From NCBI RefSeq assembly GCF_040643435.1, contig NZ_JBEYUH010000006.1:124001-188000 (forward strand): DNA of 64,000 nucleotides, given 5' to 3'. Under the pieces are notes generated by a model, which had not been told where the DNA came from, made no database searches, and saw only the letters and a list, made by a program, of their open reading frames with translations. Source of the DNA: Rhodococcus sp040643435 (GTDB lineage: Bacteria; Actinomycetota; Actinomycetes; Mycobacteriales; Mycobacteriaceae). The position numbers and the translations under genes are program-made. Positions 51,290-58,882 of the stretch are shown here, piece after piece; positions within the stretch are counted from its first letter, which is position 1, and each line of letters starts with the position of its first letter.

Positions 51290-52069
51290 TCACGACGAAC
51301 CGGATCCGTCCAGGGCCGAGGAGATTTCGGACGCCGCCTCGCGGACCAGGGAGACGATCCGAGCGCGTCGTGCGGCGTCGGTGCGGAAGATCGGGGCCGC
51401 AGTTCCGATGGAAGCGACGGTGCTGCCGTGCGAGACGATGGCGGCGGCCGTGCCCCAGATACCTTCGTCGATCTCTTCGAAACTCTCCGTCCAGCCGTCG
51501 CGGTGGACGATATCGAGTGCCTCGTCGGTGATCTGAGCGGCCAGGCCGGCATCGATCTCGTCGCCGATCGCCGCGACGACCGCCGCCCGCTCCGGTCGGC
51601 TCATGGAGGCGAGCAGAACCCGTGACATCGAACCGCGATGCAGTGACATGGCCTGCCCTTTGTCGAACTGCAGCCGGACAGGTCGCCGGGACTCCACCCG
51701 GTCGACGCAGTAGGCGGCGCGACCTCCGCGGCGAGCGACGAGTACGGTCTCATCGATCTCGTCGCGGATCCGCGTCATGATCGGCATGGCGATCTCGATG
51801 ATCGGGGGACGGGCAGCTTCGCAGGCAGCGGCAAGCGACATCACGAGATCGGTTACGCGGTAACCGTTTCCGGACGACGCCTCGAGCAGTCCCACCTCGC
51901 GCAGCAGGGCGACATAGCGATATGTGGATGTCACCGACAGATCCAGGCGCTCGGACAAATCCGCGACCGTCCAGGTGGGGCGGTCCTCGGTGAAGCACAG
52001 CAGTGCCTTGAGCAGCTTGCGGCTGCTGCCCGCTCCGGATACCTGCTGCTCGGTCTGGGTGGGTGCCAT
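51290..52069 (-). CDS. IclR family transcriptional regulator
   Basis: A 259-residue regulator. The N-terminal winged HTH (about residues 12-72) reads LLKALLCFTEDRPTWTVADLSERLDLSVTSTYRYVALLREVGLLE. The C-terminal effector domain contains VESRRPVRLQF and LHRGSMSRVLLA, both typical of IclR. Start ATG 52069 follows AGGAGA at a slightly long 11-base spacing. It is the only regulator in the island and is divergent from the tandem-nitrilase operon. The CCAYATTGYG-like repeats at 52146-52301 and at two other promoters are the best candidates for its sites. Confidence 0.9.
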   Translation of the reverse strand: MAPTQTEQQVSGAGSSRKLLKALLCFTEDRPTWTVADLSERLDLSVTSTYRYVALLREVGLLEASSGNGYRVTDLVMSLAAACEAARPPIIEIAMPIMTRIRDEIDETVLVARRGGRAAYCVDRVESRRPVRLQFDKGQAMSLHRGSMSRVLLASMSRPERAAVVAAIGDEIDAGLAAQITDEALDIVHRDGWTESFEEIDEGIWGTAAAIVSHGSTVASIGTAAPIFRTDAARRARIVSLVREAASEISSALDGSGSS

Positions 52070-52145
52070 GTCTTGTCGATTCTCCTGTGCCGGTGGAAGT
52101 GTCGAGAGCGATCGTGGACGGATGGGTCCGATGAGATCGTCGTTC

Positions 52146-52159
52146 CTTTCATAATGTGG
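52146..52159 (-). promoter_or_regulatory. CCACATTATG element upstream of the IclR gene
   Basis: A single minus-strand copy of the repeated element, matching 9 of 10 positions of CCAYATTGYG, located 77 bases upstream of the IclR start. It may serve autoregulation. Confidence 0.45.
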
Positions 52160-52190
52160 CAATTGCTATCTCGCGTCGTGCTTGCGGCGG

Positions 52191-52204
52191 CCATGTTCAC
52201 ATGG
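52191..52204. promoter_or_regulatory. Inverted repeat in the IclR-nitrilase gap
   Basis: CCATGT-TC-ACATGG is a perfect inverted repeat with 6-bp arms in the middle of the 225-bp divergent gap. It resembles the CCAYA element facing itself and may be a second operator. Confidence 0.35.
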
Positions 52205-52265
52205 TTGTTACCTGGAGTGTTCCCCGTGAGACGCGTACGAAACGTGAGGCGCGCATAGTCGAATT

Positions 52266-52301
52266 CCACAGTCTGCATGATGGAGTCGCATATTATGGAA
52301 A
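52266..52301. promoter_or_regulatory. Third 22-bp-spaced element pair, at the start of the tandem-nitrilase gene
   Basis: CCACAGTCTG at 52266 and GCATATTATG at 52288 are weaker copies of CCAYATTGYG, again exactly 22 bp apart. They cover the ribosome site and ATG 52295, so binding here could block initiation. TATTAT at 52291 also resembles a -10 box; if used, translation would start at ATG 52310. Confidence 0.4.
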
Positions 52302-54064
52302 CAGTCACGATGCTGGACACGTTCCCGAGGCCGGACGCCGCAGAGGCCACGGTGCGTGTCGGTGCCGCCCAGTTCTTCTCCGGTACCGACGTGGAGGCGA
52401 ACGCTGCCCTGTGCGTCGAATACCTCCGGACTGCCGCAGCAGCCGGCGTACGACTCGTCGTCTTTCCCGAGAACAGCAATCGCCTCAGGGACTACAGGGA
52501 CCGGGAACAGTGCTGGGAGCTCTCCGAAGATCTCGACGGAAGCTTCGTCCGCACCCTGCGTGAAGCATGCGCCGAGTTCGGCATGTATGCCGTCGTCGGC
52601 GTGGATATCCGCGGCGAACAGAGCCCCGACGTGCACATCGCCTCCATCCTCATCGGTCCGGACGGGGAGATTCTCCACGTTCACCACAAGACCGTCTTCT
52701 GGGACTACGAATACACACTGTTCGTCCCGGGAACCAAGCCGCTCGAGGTCGTCGACACTCCCCTCGGGCGCATCGGCCTGCTCATGTGCGCCGACGGGAT
52801 CGTCCCCGACGTTCCGCGTGTTCTCGGCCAACTCGGCGCCCAGTTGTTCTGCAACTCCCTCAACTCGCGTGGACCCGACGAACTCCGGGTTCACGTCCCG
52901 CTCCGTGCGATCGAATCGCACGTCTGGCACGTCGCGGCGAACACCGTCGGCGGCCCGGCCGACGGATGGCCGTGGATGGGTGGCTCGCAGATCGTCACGC
53001 CCACCGGCGAATCGCTGGTGTGCGCCGGTGAGGAGCGAGAAGGACTGGTGTGGGCCGACATCGACATCACCGTATCGGACGACAAGCACGTCGAGGGACT
53101 CGGCGACATCTTCGAACTGCGGCGGCCCGATCTCTACGGGGACCTGATGGTCGACCACGGAGATCTCCCGGTCGCCGCGATGCTCGGCCCGGTCGACCCC
53201 GACATGGCACCGAAACCGCTCGATGTCGCAACTCTGCAGGTGTCGTGGTTCCACAATCGCGAATGGACCGTCACCCGTGCGCTCGCCCAGATCGAGTACG
53301 CGGCACGCCGCGGCGCGACTCTCGGAGTCCTGCCGGAGTTCTTCTGCTTCCGGCCCGGCGAACCGGCCACCGACCCCGCGGAGGCTGCCCGCATCTCCGA
53401 GACGGTCCTCACCCGCCTGCAGTCCGCGGCGGCCGAGCACCGAATCTGGCTCGTCGCCCACCTCGTCGAGACGGATCCGAGCGCCGATGCTCCGCTCTAC
53501 TACTCGACTGCCTATCTGATCGACGACACCGGCACGATCGCGCTGCGCTATCGCAAGACCCACCTCGACGAGGTCGATGCGACGTGGGCGACGGCCGGTG
53601 CCGACATTCCCGTGGCGCACACGAGGATCGGCGCGATCGGCCTCATGATCGGCAACGAGGTGTGGGTGCCCGAGGTGATGCGTCTGCTCACCCTGCGTGG
53701 CGCCGAACTCGTCGCCCACCCCACCAGCTGGGACAGGATCGAAGCAGCGGAGATGGCCGCCACCGAGCGCACCGAGGAGAATCGCGTGCACCTCGTCTCC
53801 GTCACCCGGCTCGACAGTCCCGCCCGGATCGGCAGCCAGATCGTCCGCGCCGACGCGTTCATGCCCGGTCAGCCCATCGCCCTCATGCGCTATCCCTCCG
53901 CGCAGTGGACCCGGCACGGTTTCGAGGAGCAACTTCTGCAGAGCCTCGACCTGCGTGAATCCCACAGCAAGATGATGGGCTACCACCTCGATCCGGTCGG
54001 CTCCCGCCAGCCCGGCCTGTACGGTCCGCTGCTCACCGAAAGGACTCTCGAAAGTGTCCGATAA
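52295..54064 (+). CDS. Tandem-domain carbon-nitrogen hydrolase; second domain lacks the nucleophile
   Basis: A 589-residue fusion of two nitrilase-superfamily domains. Domain 1 (about residues 18-285) has the full triad: Glu59 in FPEN, Lys132 in HHKTVFW and Cys165 in LLMCADG. Domain 2 (about 305-560) keeps Glu348 in LPEFF and Lys421 in YRKTHLD, but Gly453 (GLMIGNEV) replaces the Cys. The enzyme should hydrolyse an amide, N-carbamoyl group or nitrile using domain 1 only. Four in-frame ATGs exist (52277, 52280, 52295, 52310); 52295 has TGGAG nine bases upstream. It overlaps the next gene by 11 bases. Confidence 0.85.
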   Translation: METVTMLDTFPRPDAAEATVRVGAAQFFSGTDVEANAALCVEYLRTAAAAGVRLVVFPENSNRLRDYRDREQCWELSEDLDGSFVRTLREACAEFGMYAVVGVDIRGEQSPDVHIASILIGPDGEILHVHHKTVFWDYEYTLFVPGTKPLEVVDTPLGRIGLLMCADGIVPDVPRVLGQLGAQLFCNSLNSRGPDELRVHVPLRAIESHVWHVAANTVGGPADGWPWMGGSQIVTPTGESLVCAGEEREGLVWADIDITVSDDKHVEGLGDIFELRRPDLYGDLMVDHGDLPVAAMLGPVDPDMAPKPLDVATLQVSWFHNREWTVTRALAQIEYAARRGATLGVLPEFFCFRPGEPATDPAEAARISETVLTRLQSAAAEHRIWLVAHLVETDPSADAPLYYSTAYLIDDTGTIALRYRKTHLDEVDATWATAGADIPVAHTRIGAIGLMIGNEVWVPEVMRLLTLRGAELVAHPTSWDRIEAAEMAATERTEENRVHLVSVTRLDSPARIGSQIVRADAFMPGQPIALMRYPSAQWTRHGFEEQLLQSLDLRESHSKMMGYHLDPVGSRQPGLYGPLLTERTLESVR

Positions 54065-56189
54065 CGCTGCCACCGACGCTTCGTTCCGCGACATGCACAC
54101 CGTCGCCGTGGCCGGCATGGGGCCGGTCGGAATGGTCGCCGCGCTGCGACTCGCGCAGATGGGCCACGAGGTCCTCGTCTTCGAAGCAGGCGACGAGTTG
54201 TCCTCCGAATCCCGTGCCTCGACCTTCCACCCGTCGACTCTCGAGCTCCTCGACCGCCTGGGCGTGGCCGACGCGCTCCACGAGGTCGGCCTGAAGGCAC
54301 CCGTCTACCAATACCGCGAACGCAGCGGCGCTGTGCTCAGCGAGATGGACATGACGATGCTCGCGGGGGAGACCGCGTACCCCTATCGCTTGCAGAGTGA
54401 GCAGAACAACCTCACCCGCATCATCCACGACGTGCTCGTGACGATGCCCAACGTCACGTTGCGGTTCTCGAGCCCCGTCGTCCGCGTGGAGCAGGCCGAC
54501 CGGCACGTCCGTATCCATCTCGAAGGCGGACACCGCGACCGACCCATCCGCGCACGCTGGTTGATCGCTGCCGACGGTGCACAGTCGGCGATTCGCAAGT
54601 CGCTCGGTGTGTCGTTCGAAGGGCGCACCTACGACGAACGATTCCTCGTGGTCTCCACTACGCACGAATTCCGCGACGATTTCCCGGATCTCGCATACGT
54701 GTCGTATATTTCCGACCCCGACGAATGGGGCGTGCTGCTGCGAACCCCCAACCACTGGCGGGTGTTGTTCCCCATTCGCGACGGCGAAACCGACGAACAC
54801 GCGCTCGGTGCCGAGGCGATCGAAGCGAGACTGCAGCGCATCGCCCCGCAACCGACGCCTTACGACGTCGCGCACGCGTCGATCTACGCTGTGAACATGC
54901 GTGCCGCCGCGACCTTCGCGGTCGGGCAGATCCTGCTGGCGGGCGATTCGGCGCATGTGAACAATCCGCTCGGCGGCATGGGCATGAACAGTGGCATCCA
55001 TGACGCGTGGGCCGCCGTGGAGTGCATCGACGCGGCCCTCACCGGAACCGATCCCGGGCATGCGGCGTCCCTCTACAGCGAACTGCGCCGCGACGCCGCA
55101 CTCAACCACGTGCAGGCACGCGCACAGAACAACTACGACTCGATGCGCCAGGACGATGCGGCAGCGCGGGCGTCCCGCGCCGACACGCTGTCCGCCCTCG
55201 ACCGGGATCTGTTCGACAAACGCGAACATCAGCGCACCGCAGCGATGTTCACCTCCCTGCGGATCACGCTGGGCAGGCTCGCCCGGGAGCTGCGTTCGGT
55301 GCCGGATTCGGTCCGGCCGGCCGGTCGCGTCCTGTCCGAGAAGCTCTGCTACGGGCCGATTCTCGCCCCCGGCGTGTACGACGGGGTGTCGCTGGCCGCG
55401 CTCGAGAAGGCCGGCTTCGGTGCCGGCTACGTATCGGGTGCCGCGGTATCCGCGGTCGCGCTCGGCCGGCCCGACCTCGGCTATCTCGGTCTGGCCGATA
55501 TGGCCGAGCACGTCCGTCGCCTCGCCGCGGTGAGCGATGTCCCCCTCATCGTCGACGGGGACACCGGCTACGGCGGCGTTCTCCAGGTAGGAGATGCGAT
55601 CGCCCGATTCGAGGCGGCCGGCGCGGCCGCGGTCCAACTCGAGGATCAGGTCGCGCCGAAGCGCTGCGGCCACCTCGGCGGGAAGGAACTCGTCCCGGTG
55701 GAGGAGATGGTCGCCAAGATCGTCATGGCTTGTTCTCGTAGAACCTCCATGCTCGTCATCGCCCGCACCGATGCGCTGTCCGTGGCCGGATCGGACGCCG
55801 TCCTCGACCGCGCCCGGGCCTACGCCGAGGCCGGCGCCGACCTGATCTTCGCCGAAGGCGTGACGGCCGAGTCGGATCTGCGTGCGCTACGTGAGGCCAC
55901 CGGCAGAACCCCTCTGGTCGTGAGTATGTCGGAGGCCGGCGATCCATCCGACCTGCCGCCCGAGCGCATTCTGTTCGAATGCGGCGTCGCACTCGTCATC
56001 CATCCGGTCGCTCCGGTCCTTGCTGCCGCAGATGCAGTCACGCAGGTCTACGACTCGATCCGGGCCACCGGTGATTCGGGCCGGACCGGCCGGGAGTGGC
56101 AGGACTTCACCGAACTGATGGGCCAGACCGAACAACTCTCCCGCGCGGCACTGCTCGCCGCCCCGACCCGAGCAAGGAGCAACGCATGA
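54054..56189 (+). CDS. Fusion of a FAD-dependent monooxygenase and an isocitrate-lyase/PEP-mutase-family lyase
   Basis: A 711-residue bifunctional protein in one uninterrupted frame. The N-terminal part (about 14-415) is a class A flavin monooxygenase: VAGMGPVGMVAALRLAQMG (dinucleotide fold), WLIAADGAQSAIRKSLG (DG motif) and LLAGDSAHVNNPLGGMGMNSG (GD motif). The C-terminal part (about 430-690) is an isocitrate lyase-superfamily barrel with VDGDTGYGG, QLEDQVAPKRCGH (Cys538) and VIARTDA, all intact. The order suggests hydroxylation followed by C-C cleavage. GTG start inside the upstream gene. I know of no described enzyme with this pairing. Confidence 0.88.
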   Translation: MSDNAATDASFRDMHTVAVAGMGPVGMVAALRLAQMGHEVLVFEAGDELSSESRASTFHPSTLELLDRLGVADALHEVGLKAPVYQYRERSGAVLSEMDMTMLAGETAYPYRLQSEQNNLTRIIHDVLVTMPNVTLRFSSPVVRVEQADRHVRIHLEGGHRDRPIRARWLIAADGAQSAIRKSLGVSFEGRTYDERFLVVSTTHEFRDDFPDLAYVSYISDPDEWGVLLRTPNHWRVLFPIRDGETDEHALGAEAIEARLQRIAPQPTPYDVAHASIYAVNMRAAATFAVGQILLAGDSAHVNNPLGGMGMNSGIHDAWAAVECIDAALTGTDPGHAASLYSELRRDAALNHVQARAQNNYDSMRQDDAAARASRADTLSALDRDLFDKREHQRTAAMFTSLRITLGRLARELRSVPDSVRPAGRVLSEKLCYGPILAPGVYDGVSLAALEKAGFGAGYVSGAAVSAVALGRPDLGYLGLADMAEHVRRLAAVSDVPLIVDGDTGYGGVLQVGDAIARFEAAGAAAVQLEDQVAPKRCGHLGGKELVPVEEMVAKIVMACSRRTSMLVIARTDALSVAGSDAVLDRARAYAEAGADLIFAEGVTAESDLRALREATGRTPLVVSMSEAGDPSDLPPERILFECGVALVIHPVAPVLAAADAVTQVYDSIRATGDSGRTGREWQDFTELMGQTEQLSRAALLAAPTRARSNA

Positions 56190-56926
56190 CCATCCTGTCG
56201 AAAGGGCGCCGGTTCGCGCTCGTCGTCCCGTCCACGAACACCTCCGTCGAGCGGGAATTCCATCGGGTCCGTCCGCAGGACTGCTCGTGGCACACCGGAC
56301 GCATCATGATCGACGCTCCCGCTCTGGATTCGGCGGAGGCGTTCGGGCTCTTCCGGGAAGGTCTCAACGCGGCTCTGCCGTCCGCACTCGAGATCGTCAT
56401 GACCTGCGATCCCGAGTACATCGTGATGGGCATGTCCGCCGAAACCTTCTGGGGTGGAGTCGCAGGCAATGCCGCCTTCGAGGAGAACGTCCGGTCTCTC
56501 ACCGGGCTCGGGGTCACCACGGGTGCCACGGCCGCGGCCGAAGCATTGAAGGCGTTCGGGGCGAAGAAGATCGGCATCGTCACCCCGTATCAGCCGGTGG
56601 GCGACGAGCAGGTCGTGGCCTACTTCACCGAACTCGGGTTCGAGGTGCACGCGATTCACGGCCTGTGTTCGGCATCGGCGACCTCGATCGCCGACGAGAC
56701 ACCCGAGACCCTGCGCGCGGCGTTCCTCGCCGTGGACGGGCCCGACGTCGATGCACTGATCCAGGCCGGGACGAATCTCGAGGCGATCGCCGTCGCGGCG
56801 GAACTCGAAGGCGAACTCGGTAAACCGGTCATTGCGATCAACGCCGCAACGATCTGGCATGCGCTGCGTACCAATGGAATCGACGACAAGATTGCCGGTT
56901 TCGGATCGCTGCTCGAGCGCTTCTGA
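56186..56926 (+). CDS. Maleate isomerase/Asp-Glu racemase-family protein lacking both catalytic Cys
   Basis: A 246-residue protein of the maleate cis-trans isomerase/arylmalonate decarboxylase group. VVPSTNTSVEREF near residue 14 is the substrate-carboxylate motif, and INAATIWHALR near 219 is characteristic. In maleate isomerases two Cys act as acid/base; here the matching segments read MGMSAE (near 82) and QAGTNL (Gly195), so both are missing. Other Cys (33, 74, 161) lie elsewhere. ATGA overlap with the fusion gene ties it to that step. True maleate isomerisation is therefore doubtful; another reaction on a dicarboxylate is possible. Confidence 0.75.
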   Translation: MTILSKGRRFALVVPSTNTSVEREFHRVRPQDCSWHTGRIMIDAPALDSAEAFGLFREGLNAALPSALEIVMTCDPEYIVMGMSAETFWGGVAGNAAFEENVRSLTGLGVTTGATAAAEALKAFGAKKIGIVTPYQPVGDEQVVAYFTELGFEVHAIHGLCSASATSIADETPETLRAAFLAVDGPDVDALIQAGTNLEAIAVAAELEGELGKPVIAINAATIWHALRTNGIDDKIAGFGSLLERF

Positions 56927-56955
56927 CCCACGGATCCGAGACCGAAAGAGGAATC

Positions 56956-57282
56956 ATGTTCAACCATGTCGGGCACCTGACCCTCGTCCCCCATGCGACG
57001 TCCGCGCATATCGGCGGAATCGTCGACGCGCTGCTCGATCTGCCAGAACACATCGAGGGCCTCGTCTCGGCGCAGGTCGTACGCGATGCCGGGCTGGTGG
57101 AGGGCAATGCCACCCTGCGCTTCCACATGCGATTCGGCTCGCGCGACGACTGGGCGGCCTATCGCACCCATCCCGCGCACGTTGCCGTCGTCACCGAACG
57201 CATCGGACCGATCCTGGAGTCGAAATCGTTCGTGCAGTACGACGATTCGGAGGTCTGCGAGACCGGATCGGCGTCCGTGTGA
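56956..57282 (+). CDS. Dabb (stress-responsive A/B barrel) domain protein
   Basis: A 108-residue dimeric alpha/beta-barrel protein. The N-terminal HVGHLTLVP and FHMRFGSRDDWAAYRTHPAHVAVV near residue 58 are typical Dabb segments. Family members include olivetolic-acid-cyclase-like enzymes and small isomerases or decarboxylases of aromatic catabolism. Good AAAGAGGA ribosome site. Its stop overlaps the next start (GTGA), so it belongs to the same operon. Reaction unknown. Confidence 0.78.
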   Translation: MFNHVGHLTLVPHATSAHIGGIVDALLDLPEHIEGLVSAQVVRDAGLVEGNATLRFHMRFGSRDDWAAYRTHPAHVAVVTERIGPILESKSFVQYDDSEVCETGSASV

Positions 57283-57947
57283 ACAGCGACCTCACCGACG
57301 ACTACGAGCGAGCCGGGTTCGGGGGCCGACTCGAACCGGGAGTTCGGCCCGCACTCGTCCTCGTCGACCCCGCTCGTGCCTACACGGAACCGGAGTCGCC
57401 CCTGTATGCGGGTGTGGAGGACGCGATCGCAGCGATGCTCGAACTGCGTGAGCTCTCCGCGCTCGCGGATATCCCCGTCTATCTGACCCGGGTTCTCTAC
57501 GACGATGCCGAGGGGACGCTCGGTGGGCTGTTCTTCCGCAAGGTTCCGGCACTGAGATGCTTCCTCGCGGGGAATCCGCTCGCCGAGTTCGTGCCCGGAT
57601 TCGAGCCGCGCACAGGGGAAACGGTTCTCACGAAGCATTATCCGAGTGCCTTCGCCGGCACCTCGCTGGCGGCGTCCCTGACGGCTCGGCGGATCGACAC
57701 GGTGCTCATAGCCGGCCTTTCCACGAGTGGATGCATCCGGGCGACCGCACTCGACGCCCTGCAGCACGGATTCGTGCCTGTCGTCGTTCGTGACGCGGTG
57801 GGAGATCGCCACCCGGACCCGCACGAGTCGAACCTGCGCGATATTGCCGCCAAGTGCGGCGAGGTGCGCACCCTCGACGACGTTCGAAATTACCTGGCTC
57901 GGCTCTCCGCGACGTCGGCCGAGGGGACGGGCGGAGCCGTCCGGTGA
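57279..57947 (+). CDS. Isochorismatase-fold amidohydrolase, second copy
   Basis: A 222-residue cysteine hydrolase with Asp30 (LVLVDPARAY), Lys119 (TKHYPSAFAGT) and Cys152 (STSGCIRATA). It is similar to N-carbamoylsarcosine amidase and maleamate amidase (NicF) types, and belongs to the same fold as the 38774 product. The position next to a maleate-isomerase-like gene recalls the nic cluster, where maleamate is hydrolysed to maleate. GTG start, with a 1-bp TGATG junction to the next gene. Confidence 0.85.
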   Translation: MNSDLTDDYERAGFGGRLEPGVRPALVLVDPARAYTEPESPLYAGVEDAIAAMLELRELSALADIPVYLTRVLYDDAEGTLGGLFFRKVPALRCFLAGNPLAEFVPGFEPRTGETVLTKHYPSAFAGTSLAASLTARRIDTVLIAGLSTSGCIRATALDALQHGFVPVVVRDAVGDRHPDPHESNLRDIAAKCGEVRTLDDVRNYLARLSATSAEGTGGAVR

Positions 57948-58882
57948 TGCCCGTCGACGAGTTCGCCGCCGACCTCGCCCTCGATTACCGGGATCCGGGC
58001 TCGTGGCTGCACCACGATTCGGTGCGGGGCAGCTACGACGATCCGGTGGTCTTCTACGTCCATCCGACGACGGCGCAGGGACCGGTGTGGTTCGACGACC
58101 TCACGGACCCCGCCACTGCCGCGCAGACACTTCGGATCTCCGACCGGCAGCTCGCTGCGTTTCCGGGGCGGTGGTGGGCGCCGCGTTACCGGCAGGCCAC
58201 CACGCGAGCCTTCTACGAACGCGGTGGCGAGGGCATCGACGCTTACGACCTGGCGTATCTCGACGTGTCGGCGGCGTTCGCGGCCTTCCTCGAACGCGAC
58301 GCGGCACATCCGGGCCCGGTGCGCCCGATCGTCCTTGCAGGCCACAGCCAGGGCGCTCGTCACGTCCTGTCGCTCGTGGAGGAATACTTCTCCACGACGG
58401 GACTCGCCGAGCGGCTGGTCGCGGTCTACGCCATCGGGATTCCGCTTCCCGCGGACAATCTGGTCCTGTCCATGTTCCCGCCGCCGGCCGATCCGCAAGC
58501 TGCCGGTGTGACGATCGGGTGGCGATCCGTACTGCCCGGTTATCCGAGAGCTTCGCCGGACGACCGTATATCCGTGTGCGTCAACCCGCTCACCGGTACG
58601 ACGACACGTCCCGAGGCCGAAGCGGGCGCGCACGTACCGGTGGACGATCCGTCCTGCGTCCTGCGTGCTGTGCGGGTCGCCGCACGCAGCCGTGGTGGTG
58701 TGCTCGAGGTGGAGCCCACCGACGCCGGGGCGCTCGACTGCGTCGTGCTTCCGGAGGGGAACCTCCACCGGGTCGACATCGAGTTGTTCGCGGGCAACAT
58801 CCGTGACGACCTCCGTCGCAGGACCGCAGCATGGCGTCGCCGCACGGCGGTGTCGCCGACAGAACAGGAAGGTGGGCGATGA
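57947..58882 (+). CDS. DUF3089-type alpha/beta hydrolase
   Basis: A 311-residue cytosolic alpha/beta hydrolase. DPVVFYVHPTT near residue 32 is the DUF3089 signature. AGHSQGARHVL near 134 is the nucleophile elbow with the catalytic Ser. VDIELFAGNIRDDLRRR at the end is also typical. Family members are esterases or lipase-like enzymes of unclear substrate. ATG overlaps the upstream stop by one base, and its stop overlaps the next start (ATGA), so it is tightly coupled in the operon. Confidence 0.8.
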   Translation: MPVDEFAADLALDYRDPGSWLHHDSVRGSYDDPVVFYVHPTTAQGPVWFDDLTDPATAAQTLRISDRQLAAFPGRWWAPRYRQATTRAFYERGGEGIDAYDLAYLDVSAAFAAFLERDAAHPGPVRPIVLAGHSQGARHVLSLVEEYFSTTGLAERLVAVYAIGIPLPADNLVLSMFPPPADPQAAGVTIGWRSVLPGYPRASPDDRISVCVNPLTGTTTRPEAEAGAHVPVDDPSCVLRAVRVAARSRGGVLEVEPTDAGALDCVVLPEGNLHRVDIELFAGNIRDDLRRRTAAWRRRTAVSPTEQEGGR

